DNA of 24,858 nt from Tulasnella sp. 424 (Eukaryota; Basidiomycota; Agaricomycetes; Cantharellales; Tulasnellaceae): assembly GCA_019633425.1 (NCBI GenBank), contig WSUB01000320.1, forward strand, positions 1-24,858, read 5' to 3'. The position numbers were made by a program, and so were the translations under genes. Positions 10,398 to 22,186 of this stretch are shown here, piece by piece. A model generated the notes under the pieces. The model worked only from the letters and a program-made list of their open reading frames with translations. It ran no database searches and had not been told where the DNA came from. Every line of letters starts with the position of its first letter. The stretch's first letter is position 1.

Positions 10398-13300
10398 TCA
10401 GAGCCCCAGTTGCTCATAGATATCTGTGGCACCACCCGAAGGGTCACCACCACCGTTGGGGTCCATCATACCATACCCTCCATCCGGCCGCCAGATCCCC
10501 TGAGCGGAAATCATCGACGGACCGAATGCGCCGCTTAGAACCGCTAGCCCGGATAGTCCACCTAGGTCCATCCCGACTCCCATAGTACTCATGGAGAGAG
10601 CCGCACTGTCGTCCGCGTAGGTTGTCGGCGCTGGTAGTGGGGCTGCGTGGCTCGGCACGTGTGACTGGCCGGGTTGAGAGGCAGAATTTCGGTTAAGAAG
10701 TCGCTCAATACTCGAAGCGCCGGGGGTGTGAGTAGCCTTGTTGCTTGCATCAACAACCTCAGCAATAGTCGGCTGGAAGGTCGGATCATAGAGAGACTTC
10801 CGAGAGAAGGGATACAGTGGGATGCGAACGCTCAGGGGCTGCGCCTGGGAGGTGAGGCGTGTAATATCGGTCATTAGGCCTTGTAAAAGCTTCTCTTGTC
10901 GGACTGAAGTGGATCGAATTTGAATTAGGCCCCATCATCGAATCGAAAAAGATGCGGTACTTACTTCCGATCGGTGAAACGGTACCAAACTCGATCATCG
11001 CCTGGCGCAAGAGGTTTATCTCTCCCCACACTGCGGCTTCGTTCTGTCGATCTCCGATATCGATTAGACGGCGACATTGCTGGACAAGAACGACGGCGGC
11101 AAGGTACCAGCAGATCTACATTCGTTTCGACGTCTCAGTTTCGTGTAATATGTTCAAGTTGATATGACGAAACGCACCGTCACAAAAGGATGTAGTCGCT
11201 TGATGTCAAAACTAGTCGACATCAAAAGGTAGTAGGCGTTGAGAATTGACCGCGCCGCGCGAAGGCAACGATTTGCCGAAGGACAGTGAGGGTCGCTGAA
11301 ATCGATGTAAGGGTTGTGCAGCGTGATGGTAGCGCTGCGACCACGCAAGTAGTAGTTAGTCATCGGAACTAGCAACACCCCCGGGACACTCACGCATGTG
11401 GAACGGTGTGAGCCATGAATAGATCCGTATCCAGCGCAGTGCCGTCGACATCCTCAACGCCTGTGCCGCTTTGCTGGACGACTCCAAGACAACTCCTCAT
11501 ACCGACGGGGAAACTTGCTAAAAAGCTCTCGGAGACAAGCTTGTCTAGTCCACGGAAGCCAGCCGCCATTCGTGGATCTCCTTTAAAGTCAGTTGCAGAT
11601 AATGTCGCAGGATTTTGTTGCAAGGAAGATGATGAACTTGTGAACGTAGGTTCAGACCGCGGGGCATTACGAAGATTGACCATGCGAGTATTGTAATCGG
11701 TGACACGGCCAAAGAGGAGGCAAGCCTTGAGGAAGAGGAGGTAAGGGTCCGTGTAAAGGGGGTTGTGGCGGGTGAATAGGCCTTCAGCTGTGAGGTCTTG
11801 CGGGTTTGATGGCACTCCAGTCTGTTTAAAAGCGAAGTAAGATTGTCATCAACTTAGGTCAGATAGGGTGGTGCCGCTATTCTGCTCACCTCAGCCTCGA
11901 AATCGACCCTCCGCAGTGGAAGCTCCGTTCCTACGTCTCTCTCGTCAACGGAGTGGGGCCAGCCTCCAACGCTGACGATTCTATCAAACATTATGCACAT
12001 CCACCATGCTCTGCGGCGCTGTTCTAAATCGGTGGCGTTCCGAGGAGGAGCGAGGTATGGAGAGGCATTATGGCTACGGTGGGTACCTGGGAAGTTTAGT
12101 CTATAGGGCAGTGTTAGTATCCGAGCCACTCCTGAAGCAGTAGTGATGATGCGTTACACACCCGAGCGGTATACAAACGCGCGTCAGGAACCCTGCATGA
12201 CTCCAAACTTCAACCCATCGTCCTTCAGAGTAGAACCACCAACTCAGGACGATACTGGCAAGCAAGACAGAGAAGATGTTTTGGCCGGTAGCGATCGTTT
12301 GGTCGATGTAAGTTCGTGTTTTGGCGGCGTGGAACTCTGCGAACCTGGAGTTCTACTCGTCAGGGGTGCGCGAGGATGATACCCAGCTGAAAACACTACG
12401 CACCGATCCCGCTCGCCTTTGGCTGTCATTCGCGTACTTTTCGTTGCGGTTGTCCACCTTGAGGCGCTCGCACAAATTGCATGCAGCAACGCCGGATGTG
12501 GGAAATCAGGGTGTGTCGGCGGAAGGCTCATTGCGATCATAAAAGTTGGGCGATGGAGAATTCGGGATGCGCAGGTATCACGCGAGAAGTAAAGAGCCAC
12601 ACTGAAATGTTCGAAAGTGTCAGGGGTGGCGAGGGTGAACGCTATCTCGGTACACGTACAGATGGTTGAGGAGTCTCGGCTCAGGCAGATCAGGATTCCA
12701 ACCACCGTGAACCATTTCAAACCCTTCAGTCGAGTAACCCGCCGCGTCGTACATCCCCGACCCGGCTGCGGCCAGCTCTCCGTCTATGTCCATGTCGACA
12801 TTCCCGGGGAAAATGCGGGACGAGTTGGCGCTGCGGCTCATCGACGTCGGGTTCGTCGTTGCATCTTGATTGGCAAAGGCAGACGATGACGTGGCTTGAC
12901 CACCTGAAGCGGCTGAGGACGGACGGGAGTTGGACGCCGGTGGTGGCCACTGATATTGGAAATGTTGTTGGGAGTCGTGGGCAGTCGGGGTCCTATCCGT
13001 GATCTCTTGATGCTGGTTGGAAGGATGAAAGGGCGGATGCCCGGTAGGAAGGGTCGTAGGTGGTATTGAGTGGTTATTCGCGTTCGGCACAGCAAGCCAT
13101 TGAAATGCATTCGACGGTGAACTGGAATTTGAAGGGGGTGAAACCTGTTGCCCTGGAGGAGCGGGCGCCGAATCGGAATAAGAGTGGGAGCGACTATGCT
13201 GTTGAGAGGGAGGCTGAGATGGATCCGAGGGTGCAATTCCTGATTCGATTTGCGCGGAAACAAGCTTCTGCTGAAGTTCAGCTGAGCAAAAGCAAGGTCA

Positions 13301-13754
13301 GCAAATGAAGGGGCCCGAAGGCGGAATAAGACCTACCGATTTGGCTTTCGAGCAGGCTGATGCGTTGTTTTGGATCATCAACTTGATCCGGGTTGAGTGG
13401 TGTGAGGCCGAGCCCCTCCATATGGTCGTACATGCATAGCGGTTGGGGTGGATGGCTGAAGCCGACCGGTGGAGGAACGGCTATCTGGGCATTCCACTGC
13501 TTTACGCATGTCGAACAGTGAGGTTTCTGGGCGTCACATTTCTAGAGATCCTCTAGTTAGCGGTGATGGTGGTGTTAGGGGCAAGAGGGGACTCACAAGC
13601 TTGCGTTTGCGGCACTGGGGTTTGATCGGGCGAGAAATTAGCGTCGAGGAGAGAAATGAGAGCGCGCACTACTCACCTGCCTGCATGCTTGATTCCTTCG
13701 TAGGGCTGACGCAGAGTCTTTGCCTGCTGCTGAGCTGGTGGCAGCCTTTGGCAT
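10398..13754 (-). CDS. Zn(II)2Cys6 transcription factor with fungal_trans domain (11 exons, 918 aa)
   Basis: A nuclear DNA-binding regulator. Exons: 13754-13677, 13614-13597, 13541-13337, 13281-12660, 12601-12404, 12344-12162, 12100-11890, 11821-11394, 11334-11178, 11115-10965, 10903-10398; all phases close. The binuclear zinc cluster is at residues 24-68: Cys24, 27, 34, 41, 44 and 68, around CRKRKLKCD and CSTCVKQW; the last spacing (23 residues) is long. A short Leu/Gln helix (PKQRISLLESQIGELQQKL) follows, probably the dimerisation linker. Residues 110-290 are Pro/Ser/Gln-rich and disordered. The fungal-specific regulatory domain runs from about 308 (CASRILHRPTF, HPALLHAICASASRW) through RRAWWMCIMFDRI and DVGTELPLRR. 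The C-terminus is Gly-rich. Start chosen at the only ATG leading in frame into the zinc cluster. Target genes are unknown; the nearby esterase and hydrolase are possible but unproven. Confidence 0.9.
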
Positions 13755-15961
13755 TCGGGGTGCTTAGGATGAAGAAGCGGGGGTGTGATGCCGGTCGAAG
13801 ATAAAACGGGGCGTTTACGATAATGAGAAAGCAACAAAAAAGTGGAAAACTCGCGTGGCCGGGTGGCTATAATAGAGGTCTTTGAAGCCTTGAAGTGATC
13901 GTTGTTGGGTTTTTTTTTGTAGCGTCGTTGGTCGTAGATTGTTCGAGTGACGGTGGTCAGGGGAGGAAGGCAACGGTGAACGCGATGCGGCGACGTCCGT
14001 GATTCCCGGGCTCCCTGCCACCGACCGTTACTCATTGCGAGTTCCTCCACCGACAACGCCTGCCTTTAATGGAACATTGCCTCCTCTTGATCAACCCTCG
14101 CTTAGCTTTGGTCGATTGAGTATCCAGGTGTCCAGGACGACGCGCAGTCGGAGGTGACTGTTGATTGCGACGTTCGATCAGCTGTCGGTGGCGGTGCGTA
14201 CACGTTCATAAAGCCATGGGAGGAAATCAACGGCAGCGAACGGCGGCGAGGAGGTGTTGGAGTAGATCTGCAGGCCCAGGAACTATAAAGCAATTACTCC
14301 TCGAACTCGTGGCAACTCGTGGTCGTGATAACTGACACCGAGATCACCGACCCCCAGCTGCCGACCCCACCAATTATCGCTTTTCTCGGATTTATGTCTT
14401 TACCCTTCGCTTATTTCTCAACCTCGTGCCCTCGCCACCCTTGCGCAATCCCAGGACCGTTCGGGTACCCTGGACGCTGCCTGGTGAAGAGGCCATCGGG
14501 ATGAAGATTTACTCGTTCGCCTCCAGTTTAAGGGGATAGGTTGCGTTACAATTGAAAAGCCAAGCTCGCTCGTAAAGGTCTACCAACCAGTGAAGCTTCA
14601 GAATCAGAGTTTTGTCACCGCTTCAATGTTTTGAAGTCAGGGTCCATCTCAGAAACCCAGTGGTCTCATCTCAATGCTGAAACCTTGACAATATGATGAA
14701 TAAATTACTATAAAGCAAACTAGATGAGAGCCCAAAGCGCCTACTCTAAAGTCATTTTCCTATCGCTGTCAGGCCTGCCGTGGGCGGCTGGCTGAACGCG
14801 TAAGTACTCCGGCGCGCGGCGAAATCGATCTGGAGACCATAATGGCAGTCAAGAAGGACTAGGCTGACGTTCCTGACGGCTCACAACGCAATGCAAGGTC
14901 AGTGAATGCGGTCTTTCGCGGCACTATGGAATACACAATATAAGCGCGTGGATTAATAGTCGCTTGCTCACACCTAATCAACGATTTTGTCGGTTCGGAA
15001 AGGTGTTATCATCAACGGACCAGGTAGATTCGAGACTCACACGTTACATTTACTCATATTGAGAACGAATAGGACGTTGCTCGCTCTATGTAGTGATAGA
15101 AGTGCCTATCTGCAATTTGGGCTGGTCTCTCGGGCTTGGCTGATGGCATGACAGCTTATTGGGGTGGGTAGCCACGAAGCTCGGCTGCTCTGCTGTTGCG
15201 ACCCGACGAGATCGAGTGCATTGCGATTTAAGTGCAGGGTTATAATTCTTTCTGATTTGTCAGCCCGGGAAGTCTCAGCTGTAGACGTCCTCGATGAATG
15301 GTTGATCTATGAAGGCGAAGGGAGCCAACCGCATTTTTCCTACGCCTTTAATGGTCACCATTACTCTTTTCCTCTATATTCACACCGTATCTTCCAACAT
15401 ATGAGCGATCCATTCTTTATGTAAATTCCGAGGAAGGACGGCCTTTCACATTAGACGAGTAGATATGCCCGACGAAACTTCCGGAGGAAGCGAGCGCAAG
15501 TACACTTCATCGTATCCGCTACTTTCCCGCCTTCGGTCAAACATAACGCACAGAGGATTGAGGCGCTCAGTCCCCCGAGCCTCCATGACCTGAGCTGCGG
15601 GAGTTCGGGAAAAAGTTGCACTTACGACGATGATCCTTATTCAGTGCTTCAAAGTTCAGCCGCGCAACTCAGGCTCTCCACCACCTCTTAAAGTGGCCGA
15701 CGCAGCACATGAAGAAGGTTTCCACAGTCGTCAAGACGCAAAATCAATCGCTGTCATGCTTATGGCTCAAAGTACTATAGCCTCGAGATGTTTGGTAACA
15801 GAGGCTTGCGATTCACGTGAGGCAGGTAGACAAACGTACCGCGGGATCTTCCGAATTTCCTCAGTCCAAATTCCCATTCCACCTTGTCTTTTCGTTCCCA
15901 ACCTCTCCCTAGCGCAAGCATCGACCGCAAACGAACTCTAAATAAACCGTCTCGACCACTC
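13755..15961. other. 2.2-kb gene-poor interval
   Basis: Between the transcription-factor start (minus) and the H-protein start (plus). It must contain both promoters and 5' UTRs. A T-tract lies near 13909. Open frames (for example 14319-14504 and 15164-15424, plus strand) are short, lack homology I can recognise and have no partner exons. No tRNA-like sequence or GGGGACGC unit was seen. Confidence 0.45.
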
Positions 15962-16837
15962 ATGTCAGCCTTTTCAAGAGTCTTGCGAGCATCTAGCCAG
16001 TTGGCACGCTCGCCACGGAGCTCCGCTGTTTCCGCGCCGCGGTTCAGAGCCGGACCATCAGCTTTCGCGCTGTCGACGCGGGGAGTCGTTAGTAAGTAGT
16101 GCTCTACCTCTCGTGCATTTGAACACCTACTTAGCCTCGTTTTGCGTTGTAGCAAAACGGTACACCTCTGACCACGAATGGGTCTCGTACGATTCTGATA
16201 CGTCAATTGGGACCGTATCTATTACGAACTACGCGCAGGTGAGCTTTATGACGGGAAACCCGTCGAATCCGCACCTAGCTTGCTCCCGTGACTGACCCGC
16301 TCACTGTCTTTAGGGCGCACTAGGTGACGTCGTTTTCGTTGAGCTGCCGGAGGTAGGGAGTGAGATCACGCAGGGCGGTATGTTTTTACTCTCACCTGCA
16401 CCTTACTTCTGCGCGTTATTGATTTCTTTCTTTACTGCTTAGATCAAATTGGTGCAGTTGAGTCTGTGAAAGCAGCTTCAGATATCGTACGTTCCATATT
16501 TGTACCGAGAACACGTTCATCTAAGTCTTTGCTTTTAGTACGCCCCCGTCTCGGGCATTGTCGAAGAAGTGAACACTGCGTTAGGAGACAAGCCTGGCCT
16601 TCTGAACAAGTCCCCCGAAGGCGACGGTACGAGTTTTGCGGTCCAATCACTTTCGCTTGACCTGACGACCTTGTCTAAACAGGCTGGCTATGCAAAATCA
16701 AGTTGACCAAACCAACTGAGGTCCGGAATATCTCATTCACCCCGTCGTAGAACTTGTCGAACTAATATTCTTTCCTTCCACAGCTTGAGAACCTTCTGAC
16801 CGACGAGGCATACAAGAAGCACTGCGAGTCGGGCTGA
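15962..16837 (+). CDS. GCV3: Glycine cleavage system H protein, mitochondrial (7 exons, 167 aa)
   Basis: Lipoyl carrier of the mitochondrial glycine decarboxylase complex, moving the aminomethyl group from P to T protein and reducing equivalents to L protein. Exons: 15962-16091, 16153-16238, 16314-16377, 16443-16486, 16539-16626, 16683-16720, 16784-16837. Residues 1 to about 44 are an Arg/Ser/Ala-rich presequence without acidic residues. The mature part begins KRYTSDHEWV and includes YAQGALGDVVFVELPEVG, the lipoylation site ESVKAASD with Lys103 and YAPVSGIVEEVN, and ends with NLLTDEAYKKHCESG. Length and motif order are typical of the family, and no residue expected to be critical is missing. 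It is convergent with NUS1, whose stop lies 193 bp away. Confidence 0.97.
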
Positions 16838-17030
16838 ACGGCGAATCAATGATTATTCTGGGATTCAACACCCCTCCCCATTTTAATAATACTTCCATGT
16901 AGCCATAACGCATCTTCAACGGTCTCAGATTCGAATTCACCCTTTCGCATTTTTCGTGATCCCGCGAGCAATATCTATTCAGAGTCTAGACGTTGCAAGT
17001 GGACTACGACAAATGGCATAAACCCCGGAT

Positions 17031-18274
17031 CTACTTTCCAACTTTCATATCCACGGTGGCGAACTGGTCCAGAGCTCTCCGGAAGTCTTGTTCTTCAATC
17101 AACCTGGCGTCCGACTTACGGTTCAAGAGGAAGGATATGAAACGTCGAGTTGGAAGGGGATAGTAACTAAACGGGAACAAAACGCCTGAGTTTCGCAGAA
17201 CCATGCTTTAAAAGGCGGAAAGAACCTACAAGATGTCGGTCAAGCGGATCTGCCATGGTGGGAAGCTGTGAAGCTCCATTGGTTCCGAAAGAAGTGAAAG
17301 CACTGCGAGCGTAGAAGATGGGTAGTAAATGGGGTGGATGATGAGAAGGTCTGGCGGAGGATATTCCCCTGCGAGGTATCATTTGCTTCAGTGATGCTGG
17401 CGACGCGTTGTGAATAACGGGAGCGTACCTTCGAGGATCGTGTTTACCTCGCTGACTTCCAGTCTAGGGGAGTTGGCGGACCGTTGAAATGAGAGTTGTT
17501 GAGCTGTCTGGACGAGGGCTGGCTTCGACTGGTCCCTGCAAAGGACGTGCAGTTGCAGACCCGGTAATGAAGGCTGGGCATCGAGATTGGGTGGATTGCG
17601 TTGACGAAGGGACGACGGCGGGGGTTGATACGAAGGAGAGGAGGGAGAAACGGAAGGGGAGATAGAGTATGATATAACAGGGTTCCGATTTAAAGTAGCG
17701 GATGCGGATACAGAGGCAGAGTCTGAGGACGAGGAGGTTTCACCGTCTGAAGGGGGTGGTGTCAAAGGAAAGCTGTTCGCGCTAGATGCATTCCCTTGAA
17801 TGGGATGAGCTAGAGTCGAAGAAGGAGTGCAGTTGGGTAGTGAAGCTGCTATAGCTTGGTGGTGTAGCTTGAGAATTCCTTTGGGGGTCAGAGCGATTTA
17901 GATCCGTTGCGACGCGAGTGAGTGGTGAACAAGAGGAGCGTACCATTTTCATCATATATGCTCAGCGTTGGGATTCCAGTAATCCTACACCATTCAGCGG
18001 CTCGTTCCACGCATGCCGCCATGTCAGCTACAACGTGGTCTTCCTCGGGACGCGCAGGGTGTGGATTGACGTGGAGACATAGCGCGACGTGTTTTGGGAG
18101 CACGCGTCGTTTAGACGTTAGTGAGTGAGGTTGAGCCCTTGGAATGAGATGCTTTACGACAAGGATGACGGAGCGAAACAAGTGTAGTATAGAGAGAATG
18201 AGTGAGAAGATCAATGGTGGAGTTGACGTTGACGTTGACATTTCAATCTCAACTGCAACCCACACATGTGTCAA
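17031..18274 (-). CDS. NUS1: NUS1/NgBR-type dehydrodolichyl diphosphate synthase subunit (4 exons, 351 aa)
   Basis: Non-catalytic partner of the ER cis-prenyltransferase that makes dolichol precursors for N-glycosylation. Exons: 18274-17944, 17878-17429, 17368-17230, 17166-17031. A hydrophobic segment at about residues 22-42 (LIFSLILSILHLFRSVILVV) anchors it in the ER. It is followed by LPKHVALCLHV and the helix AACVERAAEWCRITGIPTLSIYDENG, the family's usual 'W....gI..lsiYd' block. A Ser/Pro-rich insertion at roughly 140-200 is lineage-specific. The C-terminal core has PPPDLLIIH, FPPWQIRLTDIF and a final helix. The protein ends in K-V-G-K, where the family usually ends in RxG plus a basic residue. 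Met1 is chosen, but Met12 could also serve. It diverges from the golgin gene across 517 bp. Confidence 0.92.
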
Positions 18275-18791
18275 ACAATCAGGAAATCATGCTGAACAGA
18301 ATGGAGAAAGCGTACGTTGCACCACGGTTGGATCTTCTGCGTCGTGGTTAGAGTACTTTTGAAAAGTAAACGGCAAGGATTTTTGGATGGATGTAGTTGT
18401 GCGCGCAGCCGATCGCGTGGAAGCGTTCTGCTTAGTCAGGCTCGATAAGATAACGCAGATGGGCCACAAGCCGCGTACCGAAATTACAAGTTATGGCGGT
18501 CAAAGTGGTCATAATTGTACAAAAATCAGACGGTCCAACGCAACACGATATATCGAGACTTGCTGGGGATGCTCCCATTCTCTTAGGCTCACCGTTGTTG
18601 AGGTTAGTTCGGCGATAGACCGTGGGAGACGGGGACCTGACACTTTGCCCACCAGCAAGGACGCGATGTCTCATCTTGGACTACATCGCGCTGCGGGAAG
18701 CTCGTCATTCACCCCCGACGAATCAAACCCGTCCTAATTCTGGATGCACTATCACCGAACAAACTCTCTCCGTCTATAATAGCCCAATTCA
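18275..18791. promoter_or_regulatory. Shared divergent promoter region, NUS1 / golgin
   Basis: 517 bp separate the two start codons, so both genes must be transcribed from here in opposite directions. No TATA box of good quality was seen, as is usual for housekeeping genes. Small open frames crossing it resemble no protein. Confidence 0.5.
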
Positions 18792-21700
18792 ATGTTCTCT
18801 AGCTTCTCTACCAATCTTCGCAAACGGCTGGAGGACAGCCTCGACGCCGTTGAACATCTCGCTGCCGCTCAAATTAACACCAGAACCTCGTTAGACCAAC
18901 AAACTGCTTCAACAAAACCATCACCAAAGGCACCCGCCACTACGACGAATGATGGTACCAAGCGGCAGCTGCCCCGGTCTCAAGGCAGGGCAATGACGTT
19001 GGAGGACAGGTTAAAGGCCAAATTTGCCGTTGGAGACGCTTCGGGCAGCTCAACAGCTACGCCTTCAAGACCATCTTCGCCATCAGCTGTACCTCGATCT
19101 TCAAGCTCAGAAGAAAAAGAAAAGCCCACGTCACCAGATCCATACTCGATTCCGTTGCCACCATCACCTCAACTCTTGCCAGCCGCAGAAATCGCACCTC
19201 CGCCTCCCCTTCACGAAGAACCGGTAGCCTCTCCACGTCAACCATTATCGCCTCTCTCTAAGGAAGCAGCAGCGCACGATCTTCCTTCAACTCCACCGAA
19301 TCTTGTCGTGTCTTTGGACGAACCGCCGCCTCCCGCTCCTCCCGACCATAAACCTACAGTCAACGACTCCAATCCCGTCGCCCCGGACCCGGTGGCATCT
19401 CCTAGGCTTGCCACACCCCTGCTGTATGCATCTGACCGACGAGGCAGTATCGACTCGGGCAGGGGTACCCCACCCTTGGACCGCATAGAGCAAATGGACG
19501 TCGATGAACTGCGGAAGAGATTAAAAGTCGTCGAACAACGGTTCTCAGGTAAGGCTTCATTTATACAAAAGACCGATTCCTAGTCAATCATATCGATGGT
19601 CCCCCCGGCAGATGTTTCAAAATCGTTTAAGCGCCTCCAAGCAGAAAAGGTTGCTGCTGACCTGGTTCTGAAGGACATGACGCCGCTAGAAAGTATCTCA
19701 GAAACGGAAAGTCTCCGTGACCACTTCCGTAACCTAGCGCTGAAAACCGAGGTACATCCTTGTTCAATGAATTCATCTCGATAACACAGGCTGATTTCTT
19801 GCCAGATATCCACTGACGAAGTCAAACGCCTAAACGCCCAAATTCAACGTACGTATCTGAATCTTTTCGTTGTTGACTTCAAAATTGACAACGAGCACAG
19901 AACACGACATGCGCATCCAAGACTTACGGGACACCCACCGCCTCGAAAGCCACTCTCAGTCCGAGCAAATCGAACTTCTCCGTAAACGTGTGGCTGAAGC
20001 CGAAGCCCTTCTCACCGCCTCCTCCTCGACCACCTCGAATATCGAAGCGGCTTCCGCCGCCAAGCAAAGCACCATCGATCAACTGACGTCTGAGCTCAAC
20101 ACTGCCAAAGGGCAGGTCAAAGACGAAGAAGAGAAACGGACGAAGGCTATAGCTCTACTCAAGACCGTCAGAACGAAGTTGGTCAAGGCGGAGAAAGACA
20201 AGGAGGATGTGGTGAAGGAGAAGGAGGATATGAGGTTGGAGAGAGACGCTGCGAGAGGGGAGACAGCGAATCTGAGGGCGGAAGTAGAGAGAATGCGAGC
20301 AGAGAAGGAAAGAGAGGTGGCGGCATTAAGAATGCAGTTTGACAGAGAGCTCGCCAGTGTCAAAGATAGGCTAGAGAAAGAGGCCGCAGCGAGGAAAGGG
20401 CAGTTCGAACTAGACGCGATCACAACCAAGGTCGGTACCTGTCATTTAAATCCGTGCTGCCCATGTGGCTAAGATATCCCATATATCTTAGGCCGCCCAT
20501 ACGAAAGAACTCAACGCCAAAGCTTCCCGGATCACTCAATTGGAATCAATTGTCAAAAATCTCACTCAAGAGAAGGATTCCCTGTTCGATCAAATGCAGG
20601 TCCGACAAGCCGAATTGGAGTCGTCCCAGTCTCACCTTGAGAACGTGCAAAACCAAAACAATGAGCTCCAGTATCAACTCCGCGAAGCCAACGATCGTAT
20701 CGCACTTCTTGAATCTGAAGAAACAGCCTACAATCGCGCCACCCCATCCCCTCATCTCCGTTCACATGACTCCGGAACCAGCGTTAACCACCCTCCGTCA
20801 CCCTCACACGAGGCTCCAGTTGAACTCGCCCGACTCCTCTCTGAAGCCGAATCGAAGTACGAAGCACGCCTGTCGGACTTGCGCAGTAAGATTCGAAGTC
20901 TGGAGAAGGAGCGGAACGAGTCGGAGGAAGAGTGGGCGAGGAACTTAGCTGAAAGAGGGAAGGAGATCGAACGGCTGAAGAGATTGATGGCAGAAAAGGA
21001 GACCGAGTTCTTGAGGAAGGCGAAAGGATGGGAAGAGAGCGAGACAAGGATTGGAGCACTGGAGAGGAGCCTCAATGAATTAAAAGTCGAGCGCGAAGAG
21101 TTGGCGAAGGAGAAAGAAGTTTTAGGAACTGAACTTGGCGTTCTCCGTGATGCCGAGGTAAGCGATATCCTGACGCACACCAGATTTTTAATAACGATTC
21201 TGCATCTGAAAGGCTGCATTCAAAGAGGATAAGCTAGAAGCCACTACTCGCTCGTTAGTTATGGAGAAACAACTCGAGGAGATCAAGTCCCGGGAATCAC
21301 AGCTCAAGTCAACTGTCAAGGTTTGTTACAAACATTACATCCGTCGAACAGGCACTAATTCTGTATCGCTCTCCCAGACGCTCCGGGAAGAACTTCGCAA
21401 AGTTCAATCGTCCGCTGCCCTCCTTGAGAGGCAACGAAACCCCGGGGTTGGATATTGGGCTTCTAACGGCTCCGCATCTCCATCCTCGTCACGGCTTGTC
21501 GGGACCCCGTCGTCGGAGCGAGGCCCGATTTTGAATGGCCCTTCACCGACCCCTCCGGCCGAAGTAACGCCTCCTGGAGGAAGAAGCAGCACAAGCTCAG
21601 ATCCTTCCACCGGTGAGGAAGCGGTGAACTTGGAATATTTACGAAATGTCATTCTTCAATTCTTGGAGAACGAGAAGATGCGGGTATGTCCTCTCTCTTC

Positions 21701-21830
21701 GTTCGACGCCGATGCTGTTGGCTAACCTGCCTCTGCACGGATATTACAGCCGGATCTCGTTCGTGTACTGTCTATTATTCTCCGATTCACACCTCAGGAA
21801 ACTCGGCGGCTTCTGGCCAAAGTCGGGTAG
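18792..21830 (+). CDS. IMH1: GRIP-domain golgin, IMH1-like (8 exons, 876 aa)
   Basis: A coiled-coil tether on trans-Golgi membranes, recruited by the GTPase Arl1 through its GRIP domain. Exons: 18792-19548, 19612-19751, 19806-19848, 19901-20430, 20492-21157, 21213-21320, 21378-21683, 21750-21830. Residues 1-25 (FSSFSTNLRKRLEDSLDAVE) are amphipathic as in golgin N-termini. Residues 30-235 are Pro/Ser-rich and disordered. About 240-765 are long heptad coiled coils rich in E, K, R, L and Q, with a Ser/Pro break near 610-640. Residues 770-825 form a Pro/Ser/Gly linker. The GRIP domain is about 826-876 (NLEYLRNVILQFLEN, then PDLVRVLSIILRFTPQE), including Tyr835, the position that contacts Arl1 in the family. 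The domain is split by the last intron. The yeast symbol is given by domain architecture; orthology is inferred. Confidence 0.93.
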
Positions 21831-22186
21831 AGGGAGGTTCACTAGAGTCTTGATCTGATTTATACTATTACTTTCACCGCGAATACGCAAACCATTAGTT
21901 TCGTGCTTGTCGATTTCATTCAGACGCTTGGATGGCAGTTCCGTCGAGCTTAATGCCTCCCTACCCCGCGAACGCGTTGGCTGTCCAACAACGTGGACTG
22001 CCCCGACGAGCTTTTCTTAAACCACAATGTGGAGCCAACACATGTCATCAATATTCTTTTCACCTCAGTAACGTGTTCGGGAATATGCTCTGGTCGCCTG
22101 TCAGAATTCTTTTAGGGGGATTGCGCCGTCAGCAGTGGAGATCACAAAAACGTTCTTCCACGCCACCCCGCACAACAAACACAGAC
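21831..22186. promoter_or_regulatory. Golgin 3' end / Nudix promoter
   Basis: 356 bp between two genes in tandem. An open frame runs in from 21932 in frame with the Nudix ATG, but its translation is basic and low in order and resembles no known N-terminus, so it is treated as 5' UTR. Confidence 0.45.

Noticed and set aside
15164..15424. 86-codon plus-strand open frame in the 2.2-kb interval
   Set aside because: No recognisable domain or signal and no flanking exons in frame; this length is expected by chance in such an interval.
20079..20429. Ser/Leu-rich minus-strand open frame
   Set aside because: It is the shadow of the Glu/Lys-rich coiled coil of the golgin on the plus strand.
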